This document shows, piece after piece, positions 42,064-50,363 of a stretch of DNA of 64,000 nt. The notes under the pieces were generated by a model, which worked only from the letters and a program-made list of their open reading frames with translations, did not search any database and was not told where the DNA came from. Each line of letters begins with the position of its first letter. The stretch's first letter is position 1. Origin of the DNA: Pseudarthrobacter sp. NamE5. GTDB taxonomy: Bacteria > Actinomycetota > Actinomycetes > Actinomycetales > Micrococcaceae. Both the position numbers and the translations under genes were made by a program. The stretch is from assembly GCF_005796225.1 (NCBI RefSeq), contig NZ_VAHO01000005.1:62001-126000 (forward strand). Direction: 5' to 3'.

Positions 42064-43062
42064 ATGCAGTCAGCACTCCTTCGTCTCAGACCTTTCCGCG
42101 TGATGTCCGCAGCCGCCGCTGCCCTTCTGGCGGTCTCTGTCGCGGGCTGCACCGGCGATCCCGAGCCACCCGAGACCCCTGCGCCTGATGTCCGGATCGC
42201 TGCCGTCGGTGACATGAACCCAGAAGAGAACCTTGACCCTGACAGCCCGGCCGGCCGGAACGCCGCGGCGATCACCGAGCTCGTGGAGAACAACGAGATT
42301 GACGCGTTCCTGGGGCTGGGGGACTTCCAGTACGACACTGCGTACTGCGAGGATTACGTGGACTACTGGGCGCCGCTGTGGGGCGGCACGATGCCCAAGT
42401 TGTACTGGGTGTCAGCTCCCAACCACGACTGGGAACCCGGCCGCAATGAAGACCTGGACAACTTTATGGACGGCCAGTGTCCGGGGTTTACTGAGAAGGC
42501 TGCGATCAACCAGGAACGCGGGTACATCTCGAACGGGGAACCGTACTCGAAGGACTTTGGGAACTGGCACTTCGCATTCCTGTCGTCCGCGCACTGGGAG
42601 TACAACAGCAAGCGGGCCCGGGAACTGACGAGGTGGCTGGACAAGGACCTCGCCGCTGCCAAAGCGGCGGGCAAGCACCTGGCGGTGGTGCACCACGAGC
42701 CGTACTTCACCTCGAACACGGAGTCCCATGATCGGGCCAGCGACCACAGGCCATGGATCAACGTGATGTGGAAGCACGGGGTCCGTCTGACCCTGTCGGG
42801 GTCACAGCACAACTACGAACGGTCATGCCCGGTGAACAACGCCGACCGGTGCGTCCGCGATGGGATGACCGCATTCCAGGTTTCCACGGGAGGCATCGAT
42901 CTCCGCCCCTTCACCAGCAAACCCCGATATATCGAGGAACGGTTCAGTGACACCCACGGGTTCCTCCGGCTGACGCTGCGCCATGACGGGTCCTTCGACT
43001 GGAACTTCGTGGCAACGACCGGTGACGGCACGGACTCGGGGACGCGCTCGGCGTCTGAGTAG
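42064..43062 (+). CDS. Secreted lipoprotein metallophosphoesterase (paralogue 2)
   Basis: A 332-residue paralogue of the protein at 28747-29745 with the same lipobox (VAGC) and the same motif series: AVGDMN, LGLGDFQYD, APNHDWE (the first copy has GRNHDWE), HHEPYF and GSQHNYER. Differences are concentrated just after the lipobox and in surface residues. Both copies are intact, so both may be functional. The start follows AAGGGGG. It lies among relics and a subtilase gene. Confidence 0.85.
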   Translation: MQSALLRLRPFRVMSAAAAALLAVSVAGCTGDPEPPETPAPDVRIAAVGDMNPEENLDPDSPAGRNAAAITELVENNEIDAFLGLGDFQYDTAYCEDYVDYWAPLWGGTMPKLYWVSAPNHDWEPGRNEDLDNFMDGQCPGFTEKAAINQERGYISNGEPYSKDFGNWHFAFLSSAHWEYNSKRARELTRWLDKDLAAAKAAGKHLAVVHHEPYFTSNTESHDRASDHRPWINVMWKHGVRLTLSGSQHNYERSCPVNNADRCVRDGMTAFQVSTGGIDLRPFTSKPRYIEERFSDTHGFLRLTLRHDGSFDWNFVATTGDGTDSGTRSASE

Positions 43063-43172
43063 CAGCCACGGCCGCAGGTCCACTTCAGGACGCGCAGGCT
43101 CTTTTCTTCGCGCCGGGACTGCCACCCTCCATCAACGGGCTCCACTGTTCACTCCCCATAAGCGGAAAACGG

Positions 43173-43208
43173 CAGTGCGCCGCGCCGGATGAACGGGGCG
43201 GCGCACTG
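43173..43208 (-). terminator. Hairpin after the AGCS symporter gene
   Basis: CAGTGCGCCGC (43173-43183) pairs with GCGGCGCACTG (43198-43208) around a 14-nt loop. Leftward it is followed by CCGTTTTCC, a short T-rich tail. It lies 26 nt past the symporter stop. Confidence 0.65.
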
Positions 43209-43233
43209 GTACAAAGTGATGGTGCTCTGCGTG

Positions 43234-44775
43234 CTAAACGCGACTAGATTCCTTCTCGAGGTTTGCCTTCTTGTAGGACTCCCAGAAGGTGGCACCTACT
43301 ATCCCGAGAGGCTGCGGGTCGAAGACGGGGTCAAGGCCGAGCTTCTGCTGCCGCTCAAAGTCCTTCAGCGCCTTGAACGCGGGCTTCTGCAGGATCAGGA
43401 TGCCCACGATGTTCAGCCAGGCCATCAGCCCAACACCGATGTCGCCCATCACCCATGCATCGGCGGCAGTATTCACGCAACCGTAAGCAGCGGCGACCAG
43501 GATGGCCACCTGCAGGGCGATGGTGGTGGCGCGGCCGAGGCTGGTGCGGAGGCCGGGAATCATCTTGGCCGACGAGGTGCCCAGGAGGAAGCGCAGGTTG
43601 GTCTCGGCCATGTAGTAGTAGGCGATGACCGTGGTCAGGCAGAAGAAGACGAGTGTGACAGCGATGAAGGCGGCACCGACGCCGGGGAAGACGGAGTCGA
43701 ATCCGGCCTGCACAAACTGCGGTCCGACGACGGCCGAGGCCGACAGCAGACCGCCTTCGGCGAGGATCTCACCGTCTTCGCTGCCGCCGGAGAAGACGCG
43801 GTAGGCGCCGGTGGAGAGGATTAGGAAGCCGGTGGCCGAGCACACGAAGAGCGTGTCGATGTAGACCGCGAATGCCTGGACTAGGCCTTGCTTGGCCGGG
43901 TGCGAAACTTCGGCGGCGGCCGCGGCATGCGGGCCGGTTCCCTGGCCGGCCTCGTTCGAGTAGACGCCGCGCTTGACACCCCACATGACGGCCAGGCCGA
44001 TGATGGCGCCGAGGGCGGAATCCATGCCGAAGGCACTGCGGAAGACGAGCGAGAGAATCTCCGGCAGCTGGGCGGCGTTGATGACGACCACGATCAGGGC
44101 GAGGATGATGTAGCCGGCGGCCATGAAGGGCACCACGAAGGCGGCAACACTGGCGATGCGCTTCACACCACCCATCACGACGAGGGCAAGGAGGATAACC
44201 GAGCCGACGGCAACAATCCAAGGCTCGATGGTCCATGCGCCGCCGATCGCGGTGGCCATGGAATTGGTTTGGACACCCGGCATGAGAACGCCGCAGGCAA
44301 GGACCGTTACGGCCGCGAAGACGTAGCCGTAGACCTTGAAGAAGCCTGCGCCCTTGGTGTGGGCGAAGGCCCGGGAGAAGTAGTAGGCCGGGCCGCCGCG
44401 GTACTCGCCCGTCAGCGGGTCGCGGGCCTTATAAATCTGGCCGAGAGTGGACTCGATGAACGACGTGGACGCGCCTAGGAAGGCGACGGCCCACATCCAG
44501 AAGAGGGCGCCAGGTCCGCCGAAGGCGATGGCGGTGGCGACGCCGGCGACGTTGCCGGTGCCGACGCGGCCGGACAGGGACATGGCCAGGGCCTGGAACG
44601 ACGAGACGCCGGAGGCGGACTTCTCACCGTGGACTATCTGTTCGAGCATTCCCTTGACGTGCCGGACCTGCAGGAAGCGGGTACGGACGGAGAAGTAGAC
44701 ACCGGTTGCGAGGCAGAGATAGACGAGCCAGTCGCTCCAAATTACGTCATTGATGGCTGACAAGACATCGCTCAT
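43234..44775 (-). CDS. AGCS-family sodium:alanine/glycine symporter
   Basis: A 513-residue inner-membrane amino-acid symporter with about 11-12 helices. Family landmarks include LSGRVGTGNVAGVATAIAFG, YKARDPLTGEYRGGPAYYF, and RGVYSNEAGQGTGPHAAAAA. The ATG at 44775 follows GGAGGG. It imports alanine or glycine with sodium. A perfect CRP/GlxR-type palindrome lies 92 bp upstream, suggesting control by carbon status. Confidence 0.92.
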   Translation of the reverse strand: MSDVLSAINDVIWSDWLVYLCLATGVYFSVRTRFLQVRHVKGMLEQIVHGEKSASGVSSFQALAMSLSGRVGTGNVAGVATAIAFGGPGALFWMWAVAFLGASTSFIESTLGQIYKARDPLTGEYRGGPAYYFSRAFAHTKGAGFFKVYGYVFAAVTVLACGVLMPGVQTNSMATAIGGAWTIEPWIVAVGSVILLALVVMGGVKRIASVAAFVVPFMAAGYIILALIVVVINAAQLPEILSLVFRSAFGMDSALGAIIGLAVMWGVKRGVYSNEAGQGTGPHAAAAAEVSHPAKQGLVQAFAVYIDTLFVCSATGFLILSTGAYRVFSGGSEDGEILAEGGLLSASAVVGPQFVQAGFDSVFPGVGAAFIAVTLVFFCLTTVIAYYYMAETNLRFLLGTSSAKMIPGLRTSLGRATTIALQVAILVAAAYGCVNTAADAWVMGDIGVGLMAWLNIVGILILQKPAFKALKDFERQQKLGLDPVFDPQPLGIVGATFWESYKKANLEKESSRV

Positions 44776-44866
44776 AAGTGTGGGTTCCCTCCATGAAGAG
44801 CGTGTGGGTGGTGCGATCCGTGCTGCCCGGAGTGGGTGGACACTGTGGCGCGCGGCACACAAAACT

Positions 44867-44882
44867 TGTGAAGCTTCTCACA
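44867..44882. promoter_or_regulatory. CRP/GlxR-type binding site
   Basis: TGTGA-AGCTTC-TCACA is a perfect match to the TGTGA-N6-TCACA consensus of cAMP-receptor-type regulators. It lies between the AGCS symporter (start 44775) and the second subtilase (start 45047), so it could serve either gene. A Crp/GlxR protein is expected in this group but is not encoded in this window. Confidence 0.65.
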
Positions 44883-45046
44883 CTCGACCAGTAGCAGTCC
44901 ATTTGAAGCCTGTTTCCTGGCATGCTGTAGGCACTTCGTTTTGCCTGGGGAAGCGGACAGCTCCGGAACGCCCCCCTAACACTCTGAAAAAGTATGTGCC
45001 CATTGCCCCTATCCAGCCGGCACCCGCCTGGCGCAAGATGACCCCC

Positions 45047-46315
45047 ATGAAAAAGATCCTTATGGCTGGTTTCGCAGCGGCAACAATGGTGTTGGGCGCT
45101 GTCCATTCGGCAGACGTGAGTACTGCAGCACCTGATCCATCTCGCCTCCCGGGGAGCATCCTGGTTAAGTTCCGGGACAATGCTGCGGCGTCCCAGGTCC
45201 TGCCGCAGCATGGGCTCAGCCAGGGAGCAAGCATGGGCAGCACAGGCACACAACAGATCAAAGTCCCGGCCGGTAAAGAGCATCAGTACATCGAGGCGTT
45301 GAGCCGGAACCCCGCAGTTGAATACGCTGAGCCGGACCAGGTGGTCACGGCCGCCACGCATGACACGTTTTTCCCCCGGCAGTACGCGCTGCATAACGAG
45401 GGACAGTCCTTCACCAATACGGCCAACACCCTGACTGTTCCCGGAGGCACCAAGGATGCTGACGTGGACGCCGTCGAAGCATGGGGAGTCACCACCGGCA
45501 ACGGCATCAAGGTTGCGATCATCGATTCCGGCGTGGCGATCAACCACGAGGACATTTCGGCCAAGGTGGTGGCACGGGAGAACTTCAGTGACACGCCCAT
45601 CCGTCCCGATCATCCCGAGGATTACGACAAGTACGGCCACGGCACCCATGTGGCCGGCATCGTTGCCGCAGACCACGATGCCGAGGGTGTCGCCGGCGTC
45701 TGCCCGGGCTGCACCATCCTTGATGCCAAGGTGCTCAACGACATGGGAACTGCCACCAGTTCCGCCATTGTCAAGGCCATCGAGTGGGCAGTGGACAACG
45801 ACGCCAAGGTCATCAACATGAGCCTGGGGCAACGCCTTCCCTCCCGGACTCTCGAAGCAGCCGTCCAAAACGCGTGGAAGGAAGGCGTGGTGATTGTGGC
45901 CGCAGCCGGAAACTCCGGCACGGAGGACCGGATTTACCCTGCCGCCTATTCGAACGTCATTGCCGTCGCAGCAACCAACAACAAGGACACCAAGGCGCAT
46001 TTCTCCACCTACGGCGATTGGGTGGATGTTGCCGCTCCCGGTGAGGACGTTTACTCGACCTTCCCCAATCACGAATTCGTCATTGGCACCCAGAACGACC
46101 GGTCCATGGGCTATGACATAGCCAGCGGCACCTCGATGGCCTCACCGGTGGTCGCTGCTGTTGCCGCGCTCACCTGGAGCACACCCGCCGGCACCTCCAA
46201 CAGGTCCGTCCGGGCAAAAGTCGAATCATCAGCGGACGAGATAGAAGGCACCGGCATGTTCTGGGACGAGGGCCGGGTGAACGCCTGCAAAGCGGTCGGC
46301 TGCCACCAGCACTAG
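45047..46315 (+). CDS. Secreted subtilisin-like serine protease (S8), paralogue 2
   Basis: A 422-residue preproprotease with the same layout as the protein at 40487-41740. It has a signal peptide (MKKILMAGFAAATMVLG), an I9-like propeptide, and an S8 domain with Asp in AIIDSGV, His in GHGTHVAG, AAGNSG and the canonical SGTSMASP serine box. Cysteines CPGC and NACKAVGC match the other copy. It keeps the proline missing from paralogue 1. An in-frame ATG at 45038 is possible. It ends at a strong hairpin. Confidence 0.9.
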   Translation: MKKILMAGFAAATMVLGAVHSADVSTAAPDPSRLPGSILVKFRDNAAASQVLPQHGLSQGASMGSTGTQQIKVPAGKEHQYIEALSRNPAVEYAEPDQVVTAATHDTFFPRQYALHNEGQSFTNTANTLTVPGGTKDADVDAVEAWGVTTGNGIKVAIIDSGVAINHEDISAKVVARENFSDTPIRPDHPEDYDKYGHGTHVAGIVAADHDAEGVAGVCPGCTILDAKVLNDMGTATSSAIVKAIEWAVDNDAKVINMSLGQRLPSRTLEAAVQNAWKEGVVIVAAAGNSGTEDRIYPAAYSNVIAVAATNNKDTKAHFSTYGDWVDVAAPGEDVYSTFPNHEFVIGTQNDRSMGYDIASGTSMASPVVAAVAALTWSTPAGTSNRSVRAKVESSADEIEGTGMFWDEGRVNACKAVGCHQH

Positions 46316-46325
46316 TAGAGGCCGC

Positions 46326-46357
46326 AGCCTCAGCCAGGCACCCGCCTGGCTGAGGCT
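46326..46357 (+). terminator. Hairpin terminator after subtilase 2
   Basis: A perfect 13-bp stem, AGCCTCAGCCAGG (46326-46338) with CCTGGCTGAGGCT (46345-46357), has a 6-nt loop. It starts about 10 nt past the stop codon. No long T-run follows. Confidence 0.7.
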
Positions 46358-46601
46358 GATGCTTGCAATGGCCCGCCCTCCTGGCGTGGATGTGAGTGGC
46401 AACATGACTGGCATTTTCGTCACGGCCGGGAAGCCCTCGGAACCAGTGGTGCTGATGGGGCAGGGACTGGGCTCTCGGCCGGCTCTCGGCCGTAGTGCGT
46501 GACCCAAGAACGGGCGTCCTGAAGGCGGCCGCCAACCCGAGGGGCGGCCAGGGCTACGCGGCAGGACGGTAACCGGCGGGACTGGATTATTCGTTAACGG
46601 G
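46358..46601. other. Gene-free stretch between two hairpins
   Basis: I see no credible gene here. Open frames on the left strand are arginine/proline-rich shadows without ribosome sites. CTCTCGGCCG occurs twice within 14 bases near 46472-46495. It may be an old intergenic region or a degraded gene no longer recognisable. Confidence 0.4.
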
Positions 46602-46643
46602 CGATGGGCCCGGCAGCAGCAGAAGCTGTTGCCAGGCCCATCG
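46602..46643 (-). terminator. Hairpin after the DUF4383 gene
   Basis: CGATGGGCC (46602-46610) pairs with GGCCCATCG (46635-46643). Inner GGCAGCAG and CTGTTGCC extend the stem with one G-T pair around a 6-nt loop. It lies 35 nt past the leftward DUF4383 stop. Confidence 0.7.
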
Positions 46644-46678
46644 ACGTCTGCGGATGGAGTCCCGCGCCGGGGCAACCC

Positions 46679-47128
46679 TTATGCGCGTGCCTTGTGCCCG
46701 CGGGTGAGGACCAGCGCCAGAGCGACCATTCCGACGCCGAGCAGCAGGTGCAGGATGTTGTCGTAGCCGTTCAGCGGCACGAAGTTGCCGGCGGAATCCT
46801 GGGGGATGACCAGGCCGTAAACGAACAGGACCAGGTAGATAATCCCGCCATAGAGGAGGAACGAGCGGGCGCCCCCTGCTGTCTTGGCAAGGACGATGCC
46901 GGCCACCCCGAAGAGCAGGTGAACGATGTTGTGCAGCGCCGAGACCTGGAACAGGCCCAGCAGCATTGCCTCGGAATGGTGGCCGGCGAAGTGCAGCTGG
47001 TCAAAGTTGCCGGTGATCCCCGGAATGAAGCCCAGGACGCCTACCAGCAGGAACACTGCGCCGACCGCCATGGACGCCTTCTGGACGTTGGTGCGGGTGG
47101 CCATTCCGTTACTTGTGTGTGTTGCCAT
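46679..47128 (-). CDS. DUF4383 membrane protein
   Basis: A 149-residue four-helix membrane protein of the DUF4383 type. Helices lie at about residues 18-40, 58-80, 85-105 and 122-142. HNIVHLLFGVAG and its echo NILHLLLGVG are the family's repeated motif. The ATG follows AGGAG by 6 nt. The family is common in soil Actinobacteria and its function is unknown; some members are stress-induced. Confidence 0.8.
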   Translation of the reverse strand: MATHTSNGMATRTNVQKASMAVGAVFLLVGVLGFIPGITGNFDQLHFAGHHSEAMLLGLFQVSALHNIVHLLFGVAGIVLAKTAGGARSFLLYGGIIYLVLFVYGLVIPQDSAGNFVPLNGYDNILHLLLGVGMVALALVLTRGHKARA

Positions 47129-47283
47129 GGTGATCTCCTGAATGCGATATGTGTTTTATGAATCAGCGCTTTACCTGCCAACCCAAAGGGTTATGACAGC
47201 GATTCGGCCCTTATTGCATTCCGGATGGGTGTATTTGTAAAAGTTTTTTATCAGGAGCCTCCACGGCCCCGCCCGCGGTGCCC

Positions 47284-48153
47284 TCAGGCGTCTTCGCGTT
47301 CCGGGTTTTCCAGCCGGAAGAAGTTGGACTGGCTGCCGTCGGTGCGCTGTTCCTGATAGATGAAATTGAGGCGGCGGAGATCAAAGGTGTTGAACCACTC
47401 CTCCCAGCTGACATGCCGAAGGTTGCTGTCGTCGCCGCCGAAATCAAAGCGCAGGACGCCCAGGTGGTCGTCATGTTCAGTGCCCTCGACCGTGGCCGGA
47501 ACACCGCCGCGCTCTTCAGCCCACTGCCTGATGACCTCGTGATGGGTTGTTGCCAGGCTCCGGCCTTCCCGCTCTGGCTCGTCCTCCGTGGAGGTGACCT
47601 CCTGGGAGTACTTCAACGATTTGGATGAGGCATCGCCGTACCGGATTTTGCCGCCCTCGGGGCCGGCGCCCAAGTCGCCCTCTTCGGAGCCATCGCCTTC
47701 GTCCTGGCCGCCCCCGTCGTCGCCGTGGGACCGGGCATTCGCAACCTCCTTCACCAACTCCTCCTTGCGCATGCCGGAGGCCCCGGGGATCTTTTCGTCC
47801 TTGGCCTCCTGCCGGAGCTCGTCCACCTTCATCCGGCGCAGCTCGGTTTCACTCACGTCGGGGGTGTTCGGTGTCTGGTTGCCGGGCCTGTCGTTGGGTT
47901 TGTTCTTGCCGCCGTCACGGGTGGTACCCGTTTCCTCCCGGCCAGAGGCGGCCTCTTCATCCTTGCTGCGCCCATCGACGTGGGACCGGGCATTCGCAAC
48001 CTCCTTCACCAACTCCTCCTTGCGCATGCCGGAGGTTCCCTCAATGTTCTCGTTCCGGGCCTCCTGGCGGAGCTCGTCCACCTTCATCCTGCGCAGTTCG
48101 GTTTCACTGACATCGGGGGTGTTCGGTGTCTGGTTGCCGGGCTTGTCACTCAT
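47284..48153 (-). CDS. Protein with two Rho_N/SAP-like domains and a conserved C-terminal domain
   Basis: A 289-residue hydrophilic protein. Two near-identical segments, each running NTPDVSETELRRMKVDELRQ to RKEELVKEVANARS, lie at about residues 10-57 and 90-137. They resemble Rho termination factor N-terminal (LEM/SAP-like) nucleic-acid-binding motifs. A Gly/Asp/Glu-rich linker leads to a C-terminal domain (HHEVIRQWAEERGG, SWEEWFNTFD, FIYQEQRTDG). The duplicated units also match at DNA level with a period of about 251 bp. ATG 48153 has GAGGA at proper spacing; ATG 48159 does not. The role is perhaps RNA or DNA binding under stress. Confidence 0.8.
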   Translation of the reverse strand: MSDKPGNQTPNTPDVSETELRRMKVDELRQEARNENIEGTSGMRKEELVKEVANARSHVDGRSKDEEAASGREETGTTRDGGKNKPNDRPGNQTPNTPDVSETELRRMKVDELRQEAKDEKIPGASGMRKEELVKEVANARSHGDDGGGQDEGDGSEEGDLGAGPEGGKIRYGDASSKSLKYSQEVTSTEDEPEREGRSLATTHHEVIRQWAEERGGVPATVEGTEHDDHLGVLRFDFGGDDSNLRHVSWEEWFNTFDLRRLNFIYQEQRTDGSQSNFFRLENPEREDA

Positions 48154-48511
48154 GGCCATTCCTCTTTTCGCGGGTTCGGGAAAATAATAAGGCTGCTTAC
48201 TTTTCTAGCCCGTGCCAATCGTGCCGTCAAGCGTTCCCGCCGGCCCGCCCCGCTTCTGAGTTGCGAAGTGCCCGGCAGGTTTCGGCGTTCCGCCGCGGCA
48301 CCAGCGCGAATCAGCGCCACGATTCAGCCGTGGTAAACGGTGCCTCGAATCTCCTGTAGTGTGGACCCTGTTGTTGTGTTTATGCAGTTGGTAGTTCAGG
48401 CAGTACTCGCGGTCGAAAGTCCGCGTTCTTCTGAAGTAGCGGTTTGAACATCTCACGCCGGAGGGCCCGAGAGTCGGAACTTTCCCTCCACCTTCACGAA
48501 GGACAAAAATA
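48154..48511 (+). promoter_or_regulatory. Upstream region and probable long leader of the cold-shock gene
   Basis: No gene is seen. The stretch of about 150 nt before the cold-shock start is AT-richer than its surroundings and contains TTGTTGTTGTG and several short inverted repeats. This suits the long structured 5' leader typical of cspA-type mRNAs. The boundary and promoter are not resolved by eye. Confidence 0.4.
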
Positions 48512-48715
48512 ATGGCTACTGGTACCGTCAAATGGTTTAACGCTGAAAAGGGCTTCGGCTTCATTTCCCCCGATGACTCTTCACAGGATGTTTTCGCGCA
48601 CTACTCCGCGATCAACTCCAACGGCTTCCGCTCACTGGAAGAGAACCAGAAGGTTTCCTTCGACACCGAGCAGGGCCCCAAGGGTCCCCAGGCCACCAAC
48701 ATCCAGGCTCTCTAA
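48512..48715 (+). CDS. Cold-shock protein (CspA family)
   Basis: A 67-residue single cold-shock domain. [12 protein letters not shown] is RNP1-containing and DVFAHYSAI is RNP2. The family usually has VFVHYSAI; here Ala replaces Val. It binds single-stranded RNA/DNA as a chaperone. The start follows GAAGGA. A strong terminator lies just after. One such small Csp is typical of Micrococcaceae. Confidence 0.95.
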   Translation: MATGTVKWFNAEKGFGFISPDDSSQDVFAHYSAINSNGFRSLEENQKVSFDTEQGPKGPQATNIQAL

Positions 48716-48754
48716 TTCCTTAGAGAATCCGGGGCCTATGGGTTTCGAATTTTG

Positions 48755-48795
48755 AGCAGGGCCGGTCAGTTAAGCTGACCGGCCCTGCTTTTGTT
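48755..48795 (+). terminator. Rho-independent terminator of the cold-shock gene
   Basis: A perfect 15-bp GC-rich stem (48755-48769 with 48775-48789) with the loop TTAAG, followed by TTTGTT. This is one of the clearest intrinsic terminators in the window. Confidence 0.92.
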
Positions 48796-48849
48796 AACCC
48801 GCGCGTGCTGCCCCGCTGCGTCAGGGCGGTTGCTGTCGGAAGACGCCGG

Positions 48850-49584
48850 TCAGTGCAGCCCCATTGCCTCCCGAACTTCATCCAGAATGTGGTGCATCGC
48901 CCGCTCGGCCACCGCTGTGTCGCCGCGCGCCACCGCAGCTGCGACGTCCTCGTGCGCCTGAAGCGCCTCGCTCCGCGGCTTGAACGGCATCAGCCCCTGC
49001 CTGGTCCGGCTGGTCAGCACCTCGGCCACCATCTCCTCCAAGGCGCGGAACATTTCATTGCCGCAGCTCCTAAGCAGCAGCTGGTGGAACTCGATATCGG
49101 CCGCAAGAAACGCCTGGAGATCCCCGGCCTCGCCCAAACGGCGCAACTCCGCCCCAAGGGCAACCAGCTGCGAGCGTTCGGAGGCACTTGCGCGCCGGGC
49201 GGCGCCGGCTGCGGCAATGGGTTCGACGGCGATGCGCAGCTCGGTCAGGCTGCTGTACTGCTCGGCGCGGCGCTCGGAGGCCAGCCTCCAGCGGACAAGC
49301 TTGGGGTCGTAGACGTTCCAAAGGGACGGTTCCTGCACCACGATGCCAACCCGGCGCCGTGAATAAACCAGGTTCATGGACTCCAGGACCTTCATGGTGT
49401 CCCGCGCCACCGTCCGTGAAATCTTGTACTCCTGCTGCAGCCCCTCGAGGGTGAGCCGGCTGCCCGGGGCAAGGCTCCCGGAAGCAATGGCTACGCCCAC
49501 CGCCTCGAGAACGCGCTCATGCATGGCGGGGGAGGCCCCGCCGTCGTGCGTGTCATCCGCACCTTCTGCTGTCCCCGTCGACAT
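48850..49584 (-). CDS. gntR: GntR-family (FCD) regulator of gluconate genes
   Basis: A 244-residue FadR-type regulator. Winged helix at about residues 20-85 (RLTLEGLQQEYKISRTVARDTM, YSRRRVGIVV) and an FCD effector domain (ADIEFHQLLLRSCGN, AHEDVAAAV). It is divergent from gluconokinase and gluconate permease, as in the Corynebacterium GntR arrangement, so gluconate or 6-phosphogluconate is the likely effector. Candidate operators are in the shared region. Confidence 0.9.
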   Translation of the reverse strand: MSTGTAEGADDTHDGGASPAMHERVLEAVGVAIASGSLAPGSRLTLEGLQQEYKISRTVARDTMKVLESMNLVYSRRRVGIVVQEPSLWNVYDPKLVRWRLASERRAEQYSSLTELRIAVEPIAAAGAARRASASERSQLVALGAELRRLGEAGDLQAFLAADIEFHQLLLRSCGNEMFRALEEMVAEVLTSRTRQGLMPFKPRSEALQAHEDVAAAVARGDTAVAERAMHHILDEVREAMGLH

Positions 49585-49659
49585 CCTGCCCGCCTTTCTC
49601 TGCGCCGCAGCGCCCCTCCAGAATACCGGGGAAACAGCGAAAGGTATGACTTACGATTC

Positions 49660-49698
49660 GAATAGGTAGTATCAAATCTGACAAAAGGTGGTACCTTA
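49660..49698. promoter_or_regulatory. Candidate GntR operators upstream of gntK
   Basis: AAGGT-GGT-ACCTT (49685-49697) is an inverted repeat with the GTNNNAC core of FadR-type operators. A second element, TAGGTAGTATCAAA (49663-49676), resembles the gluconate-regulator sites described in Corynebacterium (TGATAGTACCAAT type). They lie between gntR and gntK, suited to repression of gntK-gntP. Confidence 0.55.
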
Positions 49699-49775
49699 TG
49701 GCGTAGCCCACTTCATGACGGGCCACGCAGCGCGCTTCTTCGAAAGCCAAAGACGTCTTCTCCGGAGGTATGAAC

Positions 49776-50321
49776 ATGCAGTATCCACCCACGCATCTTG
49801 TGGTGATGGGCGTTGCCGGATCCGGCAAATCCACCTTGGCCGCCGCGCTGGCGGAGAGGACGGGCTGGGCCTGCGCCGAAGCCGACGAGTTCCACCCGGC
49901 AGCGAACATCGCCAAAATGAGCCAGGGCATCCCGCTGCAGGACGAGGACCGCTGGCCGTGGCTCCGTCAAATCCGCGACTGGATGACCGCCCAGGCCAAA
50001 GCCGGCTGCAGCACGGTCCTGACCTGCTCGGCCCTGAAGAGGAGTTACCGCCGGTTGCTGTCCGAAGCCGAAGGCCGCGTCCTCTTCCTTCACCTCGACG
50101 GCGGCGCGGACCTGATCAGCCAGCGCATGCAGGGCCGCGAAGGCCATTTCATGCCGCCCACTTTGCTGCCCAGCCAGCTGGCCGCCCTTGAGCCCCTCAG
50201 CCAGGAAGAACTCGACGCCGGCAGCCTCCGTCTCGACATCTCGCGCTCACCGGAGGAACTCGTCGCCGCCGTCGTGCAGGCTCTGAACCTTCCCACCGGA
50301 CAGGCGCCCTGCGCCTCCTGA
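49776..50321 (+). CDS. gntK: Gluconokinase
   Basis: Phosphorylates gluconate to 6-phosphogluconate. The 181-residue P-loop kinase has Walker A GVAGSGKST, then ADEFHPAANIAKMSQGIPL, the gluconate-binding segment, and LTCSALKRSYR. ATG 49776 is preferred because GGAGG lies 7 nt upstream; ATG 49770 would be one base from it. It precedes the gluconate permease by 42 nt in one operon. Confidence 0.93.
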   Translation: MQYPPTHLVVMGVAGSGKSTLAAALAERTGWACAEADEFHPAANIAKMSQGIPLQDEDRWPWLRQIRDWMTAQAKAGCSTVLTCSALKRSYRRLLSEAEGRVLFLHLDGGADLISQRMQGREGHFMPPTLLPSQLAALEPLSQEELDAGSLRLDISRSPEELVAAVVQALNLPTGQAPCAS

Positions 50322-50363
50322 GTCCCCAAACCCCAACAAAAAGTTCTGTTTCAAAGGAGAACC

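Noticed and set aside
43234..43824. Plus-strand frames opposite the AGCS symporter
   Set aside because: Gly/Asp/Gln-rich shadow; the opposite strand encodes an intact symporter.
46229..46675. Minus-strand frames between subtilase 2 and the DUF4383 gene
   Set aside because: Arg/Pro-rich translation with no family resemblance; they cross both terminator hairpins.
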